NCBI RefSeq assembly: GCF_014644295.1
Contig: NZ_BMKK01000001.1
Span: forward strand, 62,001 to 126,000
Origin: Emticicia aquatilis
Lineage (GTDB): Bacteria; Bacteroidota; Bacteroidia; Cytophagales; Spirosomataceae
DNA: 64,000 nt
Reading direction: 5' to 3'
Shown here: positions 1 to 9,414 of the stretch, piece after piece
Numbering within the stretch: the first letter of the stretch is position 1
Layout: the number at the start of each line of letters is the position of its first letter
Made by a program: the position numbers and the translations under genes
The notes under the pieces: generated by a model
Databases searched by the model: none
Seen by the model: the letters and a program-made list of their open reading frames with translations, nothing else
What the model was told of the DNA's origin: nothing

Positions 1-2933
1 GAAAGATTATTGTACAATCCTCCATTTTTATTCGACAAAAAAACTACATTTGAAATCGTAGGCGAGCTACTTTCATTATAGATTCCTCCACCATAAATTT
101 GAGAAATAAATTTTCCTTCAACCGTAATAAAGCCTGGGTCATTTGGATTATACAAATCCTCGCCATCTCCTTTCGTTATCGTGAATCCATCAACAATAGT
201 TGAAGCGGCATCACTTATTGATAAAATTACAGAGTAACACGAAACAGGATTGCCAGGATTATCTTTACCAAGATAACCATCCAAGGTTGTGGTATTGCCT
301 TTCACTCGTTGAGCAACAGAAGTTTCTGTTCCTGCAAAACCTCCATACAAGGCAACAACATTTACCAAGTAAAATGATTTGTTTGAATGGTTGGTAGGAG
401 CAACATTGCCAAATGGGTCTTTTGATGGCGTATAAGTGCCTTTGGCCACCCAAATTTGTGTAACGCCGCAAGTACGGGCAGCTTTCAAGGCAGATTCTAA
501 ACTTCGGTAGGCATTTGTCCAAGTTGTTCCATTGTTCAGTCCAGTTGCCGAGGCATTTACATACGCAATGCCATTGGTGTAGGTATGTGGGCAGGCTACA
601 TATACATAACCGTTGAGTTCATAAGCACCCATTTCGGGGTTTCCTGTTCGGCTGAGTCCTGTAATGTCTAAGAGTGGTGTACCAGTTGCCGTTCCTAAAT
701 TTAAGCAAGGTGATGTACTTTTTAGTGCCAATCCATCATCAGCAGTCATCCAGATTCCATCTGCTCCCGCAGGATTATCGGCATCAACAAACTGTGGATT
801 TTGAGCAAAAATATTATCCAGTGTACTAATATTGGTAAAATAGGACGGGTAATTTGTCGAATTATTTACAAGTTGCAATGAGGTATTTTTGACATAAATA
901 AAATTATCATTGATATACATATCAATGCCTTGACTGTTGCTTCCAACAATAGATACTGCTGGATAATTTTCCCAAAAAATACAATTAGTAAATGACTTGG
1001 TGTAATTAGCAAGAAAATCGGTTTCAATTACAACGGCTCTACCCGTATTCCGAGTAAAAGTAGAATTGGCTACATTCAAGATACTTTCATCACTACGAAT
1101 CCCTGCCGAATTTCCTGTAAAAACGGAATTATTTAAAGTTACCGAACCATTAAAAGTAGTGAGAGCTTGACTTCCAAAGTTTTCATAAAAAACGACATTC
1201 AAGAAAGTTAGAGAGCCACCTTCATTATAAAATCCTGCACCTCGTTCGTTGTTGTTAATTGATGTACCAGTATAGTTGTGCGAGAAAACTACATTTTTAC
1301 AGTTTAAGGAAGACGAAATACTGATAACTCCACCACCGTAGTACCTATAAACATTATTGGTTTCCAAACTAACTGACGAACTTCCGTTAGCATTTCCATA
1401 TTTGATTGAAAGTCCATCTAAAATGGTTGTATTGGCATCATTTACAGATACAACAACGTGATAACAATTATCAGAAATATCCCCACTAATGCCAATATCT
1501 CCACTCAAAACCGTAACATTACTCGTAACACGCTGACTAATAGCAGTTTCTATTCCTGCAAAACCGCCATAAATAGCTACGCCATCGTACAAATAAAAAG
1601 TTTTATCTCGTGGGTCGGTTGGATTTGTATTTCCATACGGGTCTTTGGTTGGTATGTAGGTCCCCTTTGCTACCCAAATTTGCGTAACGCCACAATTTCT
1701 ACTGGCATTTATGGCAGATTCTAATTCGGTAAAAGCATTTGCCCACGAAGTTCCGTTGTTTAAGCCCGTTGCTGCAAAATTTACGTAGGCTATGTTTCCA
1801 GCAAAAGTTGCACACGTATTATTGTATTCAAAAGCACCCATTTCGGGGTTGCCGAGGCGAGCCAAACCTGTAATGTCTGAACTCAATGCCCCAACAGAAG
1901 TACCTGTGTTTATACAAGGCGAAGGGCCTTTAAGCTGTAAACCATCATCGGCAGTTGCCCATTTATTATCAGAGCCTTGCAGATTAGTTTCGCTAATAAA
2001 TTGTGGATTTTGTGCAAAAATATTGTTGCTTGTACTAATATTTGGGAAATATGTAGCAGAATAATTGGTACTTGCACTGGGCAAAGACGAATTACTAATT
2101 GTTGTTGTGCCCGAATATGTGAATACCTCAGCATTCGCAGTATTACCATAAAATATACTGTTTTTGATTGCAAGCAAAGAGTTGCCATCTGACTCTATTG
2201 AACCTGCCCTATTTTTATAAAAAGTGGCATTGACTATGGTTGCATTTGAGGTATTAACATTATAAATAGCCGATGGTCTTTCAACTGGAAAAGGACTAAA
2301 ATAAATATAAGCATTATCGTAAAAAACAGCATTTTGAATCATGGGCGAAGAACCATCGTTGTATATCCCCATGCCATTATTTGAAACTATAAAAACATTA
2401 TTGAGTACAATATTTGAATTTTTGTTATAAAGCCCCGCACCTCTGGCTCTTGCAATGGTTTGCGATTCTACGGTGATAGAAGTTGAATTTGAAATAGGTG
2501 CGACACTTCCTTTTGTAATTGTTAGTCTATCCAACAAAGTGGTATTATCATCAGCGACTGACAAAACCACATGATATGCTCCCACTCCGAAACCACTCAA
2601 AACGGTTTCATTGCCTGAAACTCTTTGATTTAAGGCAGTTTCTGTACCAACAAAGCCCCCATAAATTGAAACACCATTTTTCAGATAAAAAGTTTTATCG
2701 CCAGCATCGGCTGGAGACGTATTACCAAATGGGTCTTTTGATGGTAGATAAGTGCCAGCCGCCACCCAAATTTGGTCGCCCGAAACAGCCACATCTAAAG
2801 CACTTTGCAAGCTTGTGAAAGCATTGGCCCACGAAGTTCCAGCGTTCGTTCCTGTGGCATTGATGTTTACATAACGGATGGCAGCTTTGGTATTTAAGTT
2901 AATTAGAAATAAGAAAAAAAATAGCTTTTTCAT
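1..2933 (-). CDS. Secreted right-handed parallel beta-helix (choice-of-anchor Q type) protein, C-terminus outside window
   Basis: Open from ATG 2933 to the window edge (about 977 codons), so the C-terminus, where a T9SS or other anchor would lie, is not seen. It starts with a signal peptide (MKKLFFFLFLINLNTKA). The visible part is three copies of a module that begins with YVNxxATGxNxGTSWxNAF, continues with IWVAxGTYxPSKDPFGN and YLxNGVxIYGGFxGTET, and ends in short beta-helix strands rich in Asn and Gly (pectate-lyase fold). Modules begin near 2870, 1797 and 570. Such proteins are surface or secreted adhesins or polysaccharide-binding proteins; the ligand is unknown. The gene is divergent from the histidine kinase at 3098. 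No enzyme active site is recognisable in this part. Confidence 0.85.
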   Translation of the reverse strand, partial: MKKLFFFLFLINLNTKAAIRYVNINATGTNAGTSWANAFTSLQSALDVAVSGDQIWVAAGTYLPSKDPFGNTSPADAGDKTFYLKNGVSIYGGFVGTETALNQRVSGNETVLSGFGVGAYHVVLSVADDNTTLLDRLTITKGSVAPISNSTSITVESQTIARARGAGLYNKNSNIVLNNVFIVSNNGMGIYNDGSSPMIQNAVFYDNAYIYFSPFPVERPSAIYNVNTSNATIVNATFYKNRAGSIESDGNSLLAIKNSIFYGNTANAEVFTYSGTTTISNSSLPSASTNYSATYFPNISTSNNIFAQNPQFISETNLQGSDNKWATADDGLQLKGPSPCINTGTSVGALSSDITGLARLGNPEMGAFEYNNTCATFAGNIAYVNFAATGLNNGTSWANAFTELESAINASRNCGVTQIWVAKGTYIPTKDPYGNTNPTDPRDKTFYLYDGVAIYGGFAGIETAISQRVTSNVTVLSGDIGISGDISDNCYHVVVSVNDANTTILDGLSIKYGNANGSSSVSLETNNVYRYYGGGVISISSSLNCKNVVFSHNYTGTSINNNERGAGFYNEGGSLTFLNVVFYENFGSQALTTFNGSVTLNNSVFTGNSAGIRSDESILNVANSTFTRNTGRAVVIETDFLANYTKSFTNCIFWENYPAVSIVGSNSQGIDMYINDNFIYVKNTSLQLVNNSTNYPSYFTNISTLDNIFAQNPQFVDADNPAGADGIWMTADDGLALKSTSPCLNLGTATGTPLLDITGLSRTGNPEMGAYELNGYVYVACPHTYTNGIAYVNASATGLNNGTTWTNAYRSLESALKAARTCGVTQIWVAKGTYTPSKDPFGNVAPTNHSNKSFYLVNVVALYGGFAGTETSVAQRVKGNTTTLDGYLGKDNPGNPVSCYSVILSISDAASTIVDGFTITKGDGEDLYNPNDPGFITVEGKFISQIYGGGIYNESSSPTISNVVFLSNKNGGLYNNL

Positions 2934-3097
2934 GGGTACAATAGTTTCAACAAAGTTCGTTCAAGCACTATTTCTAATCAATCCATGCTTCCTTGTAATT
3001 TTACCTGTCTTCCATACAGGTAAACCTGTATTTTGCCCCAAAACTTTGGAAAATATTAGTTTTTAACCTTACTTAATGTGATTTTTATAAAGATTTG

Positions 3098-5077
3098 ATG
3101 AAGAAAATATTTTTCATATCACTGTTGTTGATTACTAATAATGCTTTTGCGGGTCGTCCTGTGATAGATAGCTTGTTGAAAAATGTAAAATATTTTTCGA
3201 TTCAAAAACCTTCGTTTGGAAGAGATACTTTGTTAATAAATACCTTGTGGGAATTGGGTTATTACGCTATTTATTTCAGAGAAAAAAACGACAAATTGCT
3301 ATTGGATTCACTCCAAAGATTGACCAACCGCACGCAATGGCAAGCAGGAAAAGGTCTATTTTTGATTAATAAATCTTTCTACGATTCGTATGTGCGAAAC
3401 GATTTTTCGATTGGACTGAAAGATGCCTTAAAAGCCAAAGAAATTTTGAGTAAAACCAATAATTTCCATGCTTTGGCTTATGCAAATCTGCGTATTTCTT
3501 CGATAATGCTCTGGAATTTAGGTAATGAAAAAAAAGACAAATTCAGCATTGCGGGCATACAAGCGGCTAAAGAAATGATAGTTTTGGGTGAAAGAATACA
3601 CGATTTCGATATTCAATGTCAAGGGTATATTTATGCTGCCAATCATTATAATTTCAATAATGATTCGAAAAATGCCACACAAAACCTTGAAAAAGCCAAC
3701 GAAATTATCAGCAAACACAAAGTTGGTTATTTAACCGAAAATCTATTTTATGGAACGTACGGCGTGTTGTTTTCCTACACCAATCAATTTGAAAAAGCAC
3801 TCGAATATTGGGAAAAGTGTTTGAAAATTGCCACGCCACAAAATGATTTCTACACGCTATCGTCGATGAATCGGCTAAAAGCTGATTATTATTATCAATA
3901 TGCCAAAAAAAAAGATTTAGATGCAGCCTTGAAACTTGCCCAAGAATCATTCAAATATGCTACTCAATTTGGGGTTCTAAAATTCATCGCCACTGCCCAA
4001 CGAGAATTATACATAATCAATCGACTCAAAGGCAATAATGCCATTGCTTTGCTTTATTTAGAGCAGTTTTGGAAAAACAATGACTCGCTCAGCAGAGAAA
4101 AAATACAGAAAGTTTATGCCGATTATGAGTTGGCAACCAAAGAATCGCAAATTCAAAAGTTAGAAAACCTACGATTAATCAAAGAAGCAGAAGGCAAAGC
4201 CCAAGAGCTTGAATACCTGAAAACGTTGCAAGTCAAGAATGATTCGTTGATTCTTCAAAAAAATGAGAAAGTGGCTTCTGATTATCAATTGATTTTGCGA
4301 GAATCGGAAGTAAAAAAACTCGAAAACGAGAAGCTACAAACCGAAGCCAATCGTCAGAAAATGATACGTAATCTACTGTTTATCAGTCTTTTATTGGGAG
4401 CTTCACTATTAGGATATTTCTTCAAAAATAATCAAAAGTTAAAAGCGAAAAATCGAGAAATTGAAGAAGCATTGCTGAAAGGACAAACCATCGAACGCAA
4501 GCGAGTTGCGACCGAACTTCACGATAATCTTTCGGCTAAAATCTCAGGCGTAAAGTGGCGATTAGAAGCAATTCAGCCCGATTTTAGAATAGAAAAACAA
4601 CGACAAATCTATGAATCTTCGGTCAATGCTCTTTCTGAAATCTATACTGATGTTAGGCTAATTTCACATAATTTACTACCGATTGAACTCGAAACTAAAG
4701 GACTGACAGTTGCCGTAGAAAACTTAGTTACAGAGCTAAATTCGCTCGAAAAAACTAAATTTTCTACAAAAATCATTGAAAACATTGGGAGATTTGATAA
4801 CAGAATCGAATATGAATTGTTCAGTATTATTCTCGAATTATCGAATAATATCTTGAAACATTCAGGTGCGACAGATGCCTTAATATCTCTACAAAAGACC
4901 GATAATCAACTACAATTATTAGTAAAAGACAACGGCAAAGGTTTCGACACCAACAAAAATCATAGCGGAATAGGCATCAAAAATTTATATTCACGAATAG
5001 AAGCTCTTCAAGGTTTTCTGAAAATCGAAAATACAGCAGGTTTACAAGTAAAAATCCAAATTCCAGTTATATCATAG
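3098..5077 (+). CDS. TPR-containing sensor histidine kinase, NarX/LiaS-type (HisKA_3)
   Basis: 659 residues. I chose ATG 3098 over TTG 3095 because it opens a clean signal peptide (MKKIFFISLLLITNNAFA). The periplasmic part is a set of TPR-like helices (about residues 30-330), then a long coiled coil (about 345-425), one membrane helix (about 427-447), and a HisKA_3 dimerisation domain with the H-box ELHDN (His475). The HATPase_c domain is at the C-terminus (DNGKGFDT, then GIGIKNLYSR). This architecture is common in Bacteroidota and signals to NarL/FixJ regulators. The only such regulator nearby is the convergent gene at 8535-9191, on the far side of the protease pair, so that is its probable partner. 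The ligand is unknown. Confidence 0.9.
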   Translation: MKKIFFISLLLITNNAFAGRPVIDSLLKNVKYFSIQKPSFGRDTLLINTLWELGYYAIYFREKNDKLLLDSLQRLTNRTQWQAGKGLFLINKSFYDSYVRNDFSIGLKDALKAKEILSKTNNFHALAYANLRISSIMLWNLGNEKKDKFSIAGIQAAKEMIVLGERIHDFDIQCQGYIYAANHYNFNNDSKNATQNLEKANEIISKHKVGYLTENLFYGTYGVLFSYTNQFEKALEYWEKCLKIATPQNDFYTLSSMNRLKADYYYQYAKKKDLDAALKLAQESFKYATQFGVLKFIATAQRELYIINRLKGNNAIALLYLEQFWKNNDSLSREKIQKVYADYELATKESQIQKLENLRLIKEAEGKAQELEYLKTLQVKNDSLILQKNEKVASDYQLILRESEVKKLENEKLQTEANRQKMIRNLLFISLLLGASLLGYFFKNNQKLKAKNREIEEALLKGQTIERKRVATELHDNLSAKISGVKWRLEAIQPDFRIEKQRQIYESSVNALSEIYTDVRLISHNLLPIELETKGLTVAVENLVTELNSLEKTKFSTKIIENIGRFDNRIEYELFSIILELSNNILKHSGATDALISLQKTDNQLQLLVKDNGKGFDTNKNHSGIGIKNLYSRIEALQGFLKIENTAGLQVKIQIPVIS

Positions 5078-5238
5078 GTCATTCGCAAAGACCTTTTCTC
5101 CGCTTTTCTTATATTTTCAAATTATTGCTTCAAAAAATACGACAAATGACTTATTGTACCTTATGATTTTGGGCTGCAATTTAGTGTCGTAAAATATATT
5201 GCGATAGTTTTATTTTGATACTTATTTCCCAAAAAACC

Positions 5239-5943
5239 ATGAAAAACTTCTTCTTCAAGTTGTATTGCTGTGTAGGCATTTTGTTGACTTCAAATCTCAT
5301 GGCTCAAAATAGCAGTTACGATTTATTGAACCCATCAATGAAGCAAATTGCTTCGCCAGAAAGTGAGCAAAACTGGATAAAATTTAAAACTTCGGCCAAA
5401 ATCAACCCCGAAACGATTTTTGAAGACCATAAAGTCGCTTTTGAACTATCAGCTTTTGATAAGATGGTGGTCAATAAAACCTTCGTCGATGATATTGGTT
5501 TTACACATCGCAATTATCAGCAATATTTTAAAGGAATTCTGATTGATGGCGAATCAATAAATGTTCATACCAATAAAAATGGTGAAACGTATGCCGCCAC
5601 TGGTCGAATTTTGAAAGGAATAAATGTAGAAATAACCCCAAAAATTACTGCACAACAAGCGATTGAAATAGCCTTAAAGTATGTCAATGCCAAAGAATAT
5701 ATGTGGCAGAATACTTTTTGGGAAAATGAATTGAAAAAGAAAAATAACGACCCAAAGGCAACCTATTACCCTTCTCCAACTTTAGTGATTAAAGAAAAAC
5801 GAAACTACAACCAAGGCTTAGGGATTTTCAATTTGGTTTATCGAATGGATATTGCCTCATCTTCTCCGCACTATTCACAACGAATATTCGTAGATGCTCA
5901 TTCGGGCGAAATCATTGATAAATACCCTCTTGAATCTAATTGA
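5239..5943 (+). CDS. Secreted stand-alone FTP/PepSY propeptide-like protein
   Basis: 234 residues from ATG 5239; a longer TTG frame from 5215 would put eight residues before the signal peptide (MKNFFFKLYCCVGILLTSNLMAQ). The body resembles the N-terminal propeptide of thermolysin/fungalysin peptidases: an FTP segment (FTHRNYQQYFKGILIDGE, about residues 95-115) and a PepSY-like half ending in QRIFVDAHSGEIIDKYP. In ordinary M4 enzymes this propeptide is in the same chain as the protease, where it acts as foldase and inhibitor. Here the frame stops cleanly (TGA) 27 bp before the M4 peptidase gene, which has its own signal peptide. It may therefore act in trans as chaperone or inhibitor (inference). 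Confidence 0.8.
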   Translation: MKNFFFKLYCCVGILLTSNLMAQNSSYDLLNPSMKQIASPESEQNWIKFKTSAKINPETIFEDHKVAFELSAFDKMVVNKTFVDDIGFTHRNYQQYFKGILIDGESINVHTNKNGETYAATGRILKGINVEITPKITAQQAIEIALKYVNAKEYMWQNTFWENELKKKNNDPKATYYPSPTLVIKEKRNYNQGLGIFNLVYRMDIASSSPHYSQRIFVDAHSGEIIDKYPLESN

Positions 5944-5970
5944 TTTCTCCACCTTGAAATTTCGACAATC

Positions 5971-8538
5971 ATGAAAAAAATATACTTACTTTCGTTATTG
6001 ACAACATTTTTAATAGCCTTCCAAGCGAAATCACAGTGCGTCAATTTCAGACAATATCAACCTGCAGGCTGGGACAACAGCATTGTTATTTCGGCTATTA
6101 CGGGTACAAATACCTCAGAAGCAGCCTATTATTTCAACCAAACGCTTTATTTAGACATTGCAATCCAAAACAATGGTACATGTAATGCTTCTACAACCGT
6201 AAAGGCAAATGTATTTTTAGATGGTGTTTTCAAGACTACCCTTACTTATCCTATTTTGAATTCGGGCTTTTTTAGTTCTATTTCAGATTTCATGATTTCG
6301 GGTTCGCTTGGTGTTGGCACTCATACGATTCAAGTCGATATTGATAGCCCAAATATTATTGCAGAATCCAACGAATCAGATAACACTTTTACCCGAACAT
6401 TTACAGTACAACAAGGGGCTTGTGTAGGAGCAACTGCAACGACTATTTTCAATGGAAATCAAGCTTTCAACACCGAGCATTACCAAGATACACAATTTAG
6501 ACTTTACGACCAATGTCAAACTGCCGTTAATAAAATCCGAGATTGGAATAGCACTACAACTGTATCAAATCCTATCGAAATTACAAGCGGAAATAACTCA
6601 TGGACAACTCAAACTCAAAAATTTGGTGCTTCAGTTATGTGGGCTACAAAGTCTGCTTATAATTATTTCAATAGTATTCATTCAAGAAGTTCCTATAATA
6701 ATGCCAACGGCGTATTGGATGGCTATGTAAATGCTGTCTTTTGGAGTGGTTCTGCGTATTATACAGATAATGCATCTATGTCAAACTCTGGATTAATGAA
6801 AGTTGGGCTTAGTTCAACAGGTACACTTACCAATAGCTATGGAACATTAGATGTTATCGGGCATGAATATGCCCATGCTGTAACGGCTTCATCGGCGGCT
6901 TTGGTTTATCAAAACGAATCAGGGGCTTTGAATGAATCATTCAGTGATATTTTTGGAGAATGTATTGAAAACTATACCTTAGGAAGTAATGATTGGCTAA
7001 TGGGAGCAAATCGTACGAGTGGAGCAATACGAAGTATGAGTAACCCGAATACATACAACGACCCAGATACGTATTTAGGTACAAATTGGATTACCGACCC
7101 CAACGTAGATTTAGGCGGCGTTCATACCAATAGTGGCGTTCAGAATTATTGGTTTTATCTGATTACAAATGGCGGAATTGGCACAAATGATAACGGAAAT
7201 CCTTTCAATATCACAGGGCTTGGCATCACCAAAGCACGTGCTATTGCTTATCGTACGCTGACAGTCAATTTAGTTGGGCAGCCCAATGCGACCTACTCAG
7301 TGGCTCGAAATGCCTCTATTCAATCAGCCATAGATTTATATGGAGCAAACTCAACCGAAGTAAATACCGTAACCAATGCTTGGTGTGCGGTTGGTATCGG
7401 CAATGCACCTTCGGCGGTTACAGTTGCGGGAGGTGGTACTTTCTGTAATTCAACAACCATTACAGCATCGGGGGCTTCGGGGGCAACCATTTATTTTCAA
7501 GGAACAAATAGCAGCGGTACTTCCATGGCTAATCCTGGTACAACCCAAACAATTACATCGTCTGGTACCTATTATTTTCGGGCTATCAATGGTTGCGGTT
7601 GGGGAACGGTTGGAAGCGTAACTGTTACAATTGTACCAATGCCAGCGGCTGTTTCGGTGGCAGGCAGTGGAACTTTTTGTAATTCAACAACCATTACGGC
7701 ATCAGGTGGTGCGGGCGGAACAATCTATTTTCAAGGAACAATCCCGAACGGAACTTTCTTTGGTTCAACTTCATTGAGTCAAGTTCCTACAAGTTCAGGA
7801 ACTTACTATTTTAGGTCATATAATGCCACTTGTGGTTGGGGAACACAAGGAAGTGCAATCGTAACTATCCAAAATACTCCTGCTGCCGTTTCAATTACAG
7901 GAAGCGGAACGGTCTGTAACTCAACCACCATTACGGCGTCGGGAGGTGCGGGTGGAACAATTTATTGGCAAGGAACAACCAGTAATGGCACTTCAACCGC
8001 TACACCATCTACGAGCCAAGCCATTACGGCATCAGGAACTTATTATTTTAGGTCATATAATGCTACTTGTGGTTGGGGGCCACAAGGAAGTACAACAATT
8101 ACGATTATTACAAGTCCTGCTGCTGTAAACGTTAGTGGAGGCGGAACAATTTGCGGGAACTCAACCACACTGAGTGCCAATGGTGGAAACGGCGGAACTG
8201 TTTATTGGCAAGGAACAAATAGTAATGGAACATCTACAACAACGCCAAGCATTAGTCAAGTCGTTTCGGCATCAGGGACATACTATTTCAGAGCCAATAA
8301 TGGCTGTGGATGGGGAGCGGCAGGCAGTGCAACGGTTACGATTGTACCAACGAGTTTGAGTCTCAACGGTTCGGCAACTAATGGACTACAAAAAGCCGTA
8401 AATACTATTTCATCTAATCAAAGTATTATTTCGGATAGAAATGTAAGTTATGAAGCAGGAAAAAGTATCGAATTGGTGGGTGTGTTTTCGGCAGCCAATG
8501 GGAGTGTTTTTAGAGCAGAAATAAAGGCTTGTAACTAA
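5971..8538 (+). CDS. Secreted M4-family (thermolysin-like) metallopeptidase with CARDB and Ig-like repeats
   Basis: 855 residues with signal peptide MKKIYLLSLLTTFLIAFQAKS. A CARDB-like beta domain (about residues 45-148) occupies the place of the usual propeptide. The catalytic M4 domain (about 155-485) shows HEYAH (298-302), the third zinc ligand Glu322 in NESFSD, and the acid/base His385 in GGVHTNSG, so it should be active. Four tandem Ig-like repeats of about 78 residues follow, each with CNSTTITASGG and SGTYYFR motifs. A short C-terminal domain ends FRAEIKACN, resembling the coat-hanger/GCx-type C-termini of secreted Bacteroidota proteins. Its stop overlaps the stop of the convergent response regulator. 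It probably degrades extracellular protein. Confidence 0.9.
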   Translation: MKKIYLLSLLTTFLIAFQAKSQCVNFRQYQPAGWDNSIVISAITGTNTSEAAYYFNQTLYLDIAIQNNGTCNASTTVKANVFLDGVFKTTLTYPILNSGFFSSISDFMISGSLGVGTHTIQVDIDSPNIIAESNESDNTFTRTFTVQQGACVGATATTIFNGNQAFNTEHYQDTQFRLYDQCQTAVNKIRDWNSTTTVSNPIEITSGNNSWTTQTQKFGASVMWATKSAYNYFNSIHSRSSYNNANGVLDGYVNAVFWSGSAYYTDNASMSNSGLMKVGLSSTGTLTNSYGTLDVIGHEYAHAVTASSAALVYQNESGALNESFSDIFGECIENYTLGSNDWLMGANRTSGAIRSMSNPNTYNDPDTYLGTNWITDPNVDLGGVHTNSGVQNYWFYLITNGGIGTNDNGNPFNITGLGITKARAIAYRTLTVNLVGQPNATYSVARNASIQSAIDLYGANSTEVNTVTNAWCAVGIGNAPSAVTVAGGGTFCNSTTITASGASGATIYFQGTNSSGTSMANPGTTQTITSSGTYYFRAINGCGWGTVGSVTVTIVPMPAAVSVAGSGTFCNSTTITASGGAGGTIYFQGTIPNGTFFGSTSLSQVPTSSGTYYFRSYNATCGWGTQGSAIVTIQNTPAAVSITGSGTVCNSTTITASGGAGGTIYWQGTTSNGTSTATPSTSQAITASGTYYFRSYNATCGWGPQGSTTITIITSPAAVNVSGGGTICGNSTTLSANGGNGGTVYWQGTNSNGTSTTTPSISQVVSASGTYYFRANNGCGWGAAGSATVTIVPTSLSLNGSATNGLQKAVNTISSNQSIISDRNVSYEAGKSIELVGVFSAANGSVFRAEIKACN
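7408..8347 (+). repeat. Four tandem ~235-bp coding repeats in the M4 peptidase
   Basis: Four in-frame repeats start near 7408, 7641, 7879 and 8115. Each encodes an Ig-like domain with the pattern PAAVxVxGxGTxC, TTITASGGxGGTIYxQGT, SGTYYFR and CGWGxxGSxTVTI. The middle copies are very similar in DNA as well, so unequal recombination could change the copy number. Confidence 0.85.
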
Positions 8539-9191
8539 AGCGATTCAACTAAACCATTTTTGATAGCAAATTTCACCAAACCTATTGAATTTTTAATACC
8601 CAATTTCTTCAAAATATTATGGCGGTGAGTTTCTACCGTAGCGGGGCTGAGGAAAAGTTTTTCAGCAATTTCATTGGTCGATAACTCTTGAGCAATCAAT
8701 TTTATGATTTCAATTTCTCGATTACTCAAGTTCTCTACTTTTTCTTCTATGGTTTCATTCACTAAATCAGAAACCTGTTTATTTCGATTCAATAATTCAA
8801 AAACTACCGATTCGGAATAGTATTTTTTGCCCGAAGTTACCATTTTTAGAGCTTCTTCAAACTCTGCTTTGCCAGCTTTTTTCATGATATATCCCGAAAC
8901 TCCCGCCTGAAATGCTTCTTGTATCGTCTGAGCATCTTCCGAAACCGTCAGTAAAATCACTTTTACCTTCGGAAAACGTTGCCTAATCTGATAGGTTAGT
9001 TCAATACCATTCATTTCGGGCATCGAAAAATCAGATAATACGATTTCAACATCTGTGTGCTGTTGGAGCATCTTCAAAACCTCTGCCCCATTGCTACATA
9101 TACTTACAATCTCATAGTTAGGCATTGTCGAAATCAATATTTCGATACTTTCCAAAATAAACTGATGGTCATCGGCAATGATTAATTTCAT
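8535..9191 (-). CDS. NarL/FixJ-family response regulator
   Basis: 218 residues. The receiver domain has the acidic pair near the N-terminus (IIADDHQ), the phospho-acceptor Asp54 in SDFSMPEMNG and the conserved Lys of the IMKKAGK segment. A LuxR-type HTH follows (NLSNREIEIIKLIAQ, then TVETHRHNILKKLG). It is the probable partner of the HisKA_3 kinase at 3098. It is convergent with the M4 peptidase gene and shares 4 bp at the stop codons. Regulation of the protease pair is an attractive guess, but no binding site is visible. Confidence 0.93.
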   Translation of the reverse strand: MKLIIADDHQFILESIEILISTMPNYEIVSICSNGAEVLKMLQQHTDVEIVLSDFSMPEMNGIELTYQIRQRFPKVKVILLTVSEDAQTIQEAFQAGVSGYIMKKAGKAEFEEALKMVTSGKKYYSESVVFELLNRNKQVSDLVNETIEEKVENLSNREIEIIKLIAQELSTNEIAEKLFLSPATVETHRHNILKKLGIKNSIGLVKFAIKNGLVESL

Positions 9192-9217
9192 GGGTTCAAC
9201 TCAAATCATTTGAAATC

Positions 9218-9251
9218 CAAAGATAATAAATTACGGTACAATGCCTTCAAA
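9218..9251 (-). promoter_or_regulatory. Putative Bacteroidota promoter of the response regulator
   Basis: Read on the minus strand: TTTG (9251-9248), 22 nt, TATCTTTG (9225-9218), which matches the Bacteroidota consensus TTTG/TAnnTTTG. It lies 27 nt upstream of the start codon at 9191. Confidence 0.5.
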
Positions 9252-9353
9252 ATCTAGTTTAAAACAAGCTAAAACTATTATACAGTTAATAGGTTGTTAC
9301 TAAACCAAAATTTGTTTATCAATATTTAATTACCTAAAAACATTATTTATTTA

Positions 9354-9383
9354 TTGTTTATCAATAAATAAATTTTACATTTG
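9354..9383 (+). promoter_or_regulatory. Putative promoter of the DUF2975/XRE pair
   Basis: TTG (9354-9356), 19 nt, TACATTTG (9376-9383), a match to the Bacteroidota -33/-7 consensus, 31 nt before ATG 9415. The surrounding DNA has repeated ATTTATT and TTTATCAATA words (9317-9370) that could be operator half-sites for the small XRE protein of the same operon. Confidence 0.55.
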
Positions 9384-9414
9384 TGCCATCAATCACATTT
9401 TAATATACATTTTT

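Noticed and set aside
1-2933. Plus-strand frames at 200-397, 1458-1724, 1792-2064, 1977-2192 and 2519-2818
   Set aside because: They are shadows of the single long minus-strand beta-helix gene, which has a continuous frame with signal peptide and repeats.
5215-5943. Frameshift or split-gene error joining the propeptide and the M4 peptidase
   Set aside because: The second gene has its own start, signal peptide and an unrelated CARDB domain at the junction; no frame bridges the two.
7408-8347. Duplicated DNA element between genes
   Set aside because: The four units are in frame and encode Ig-like domains of the M4 peptidase.
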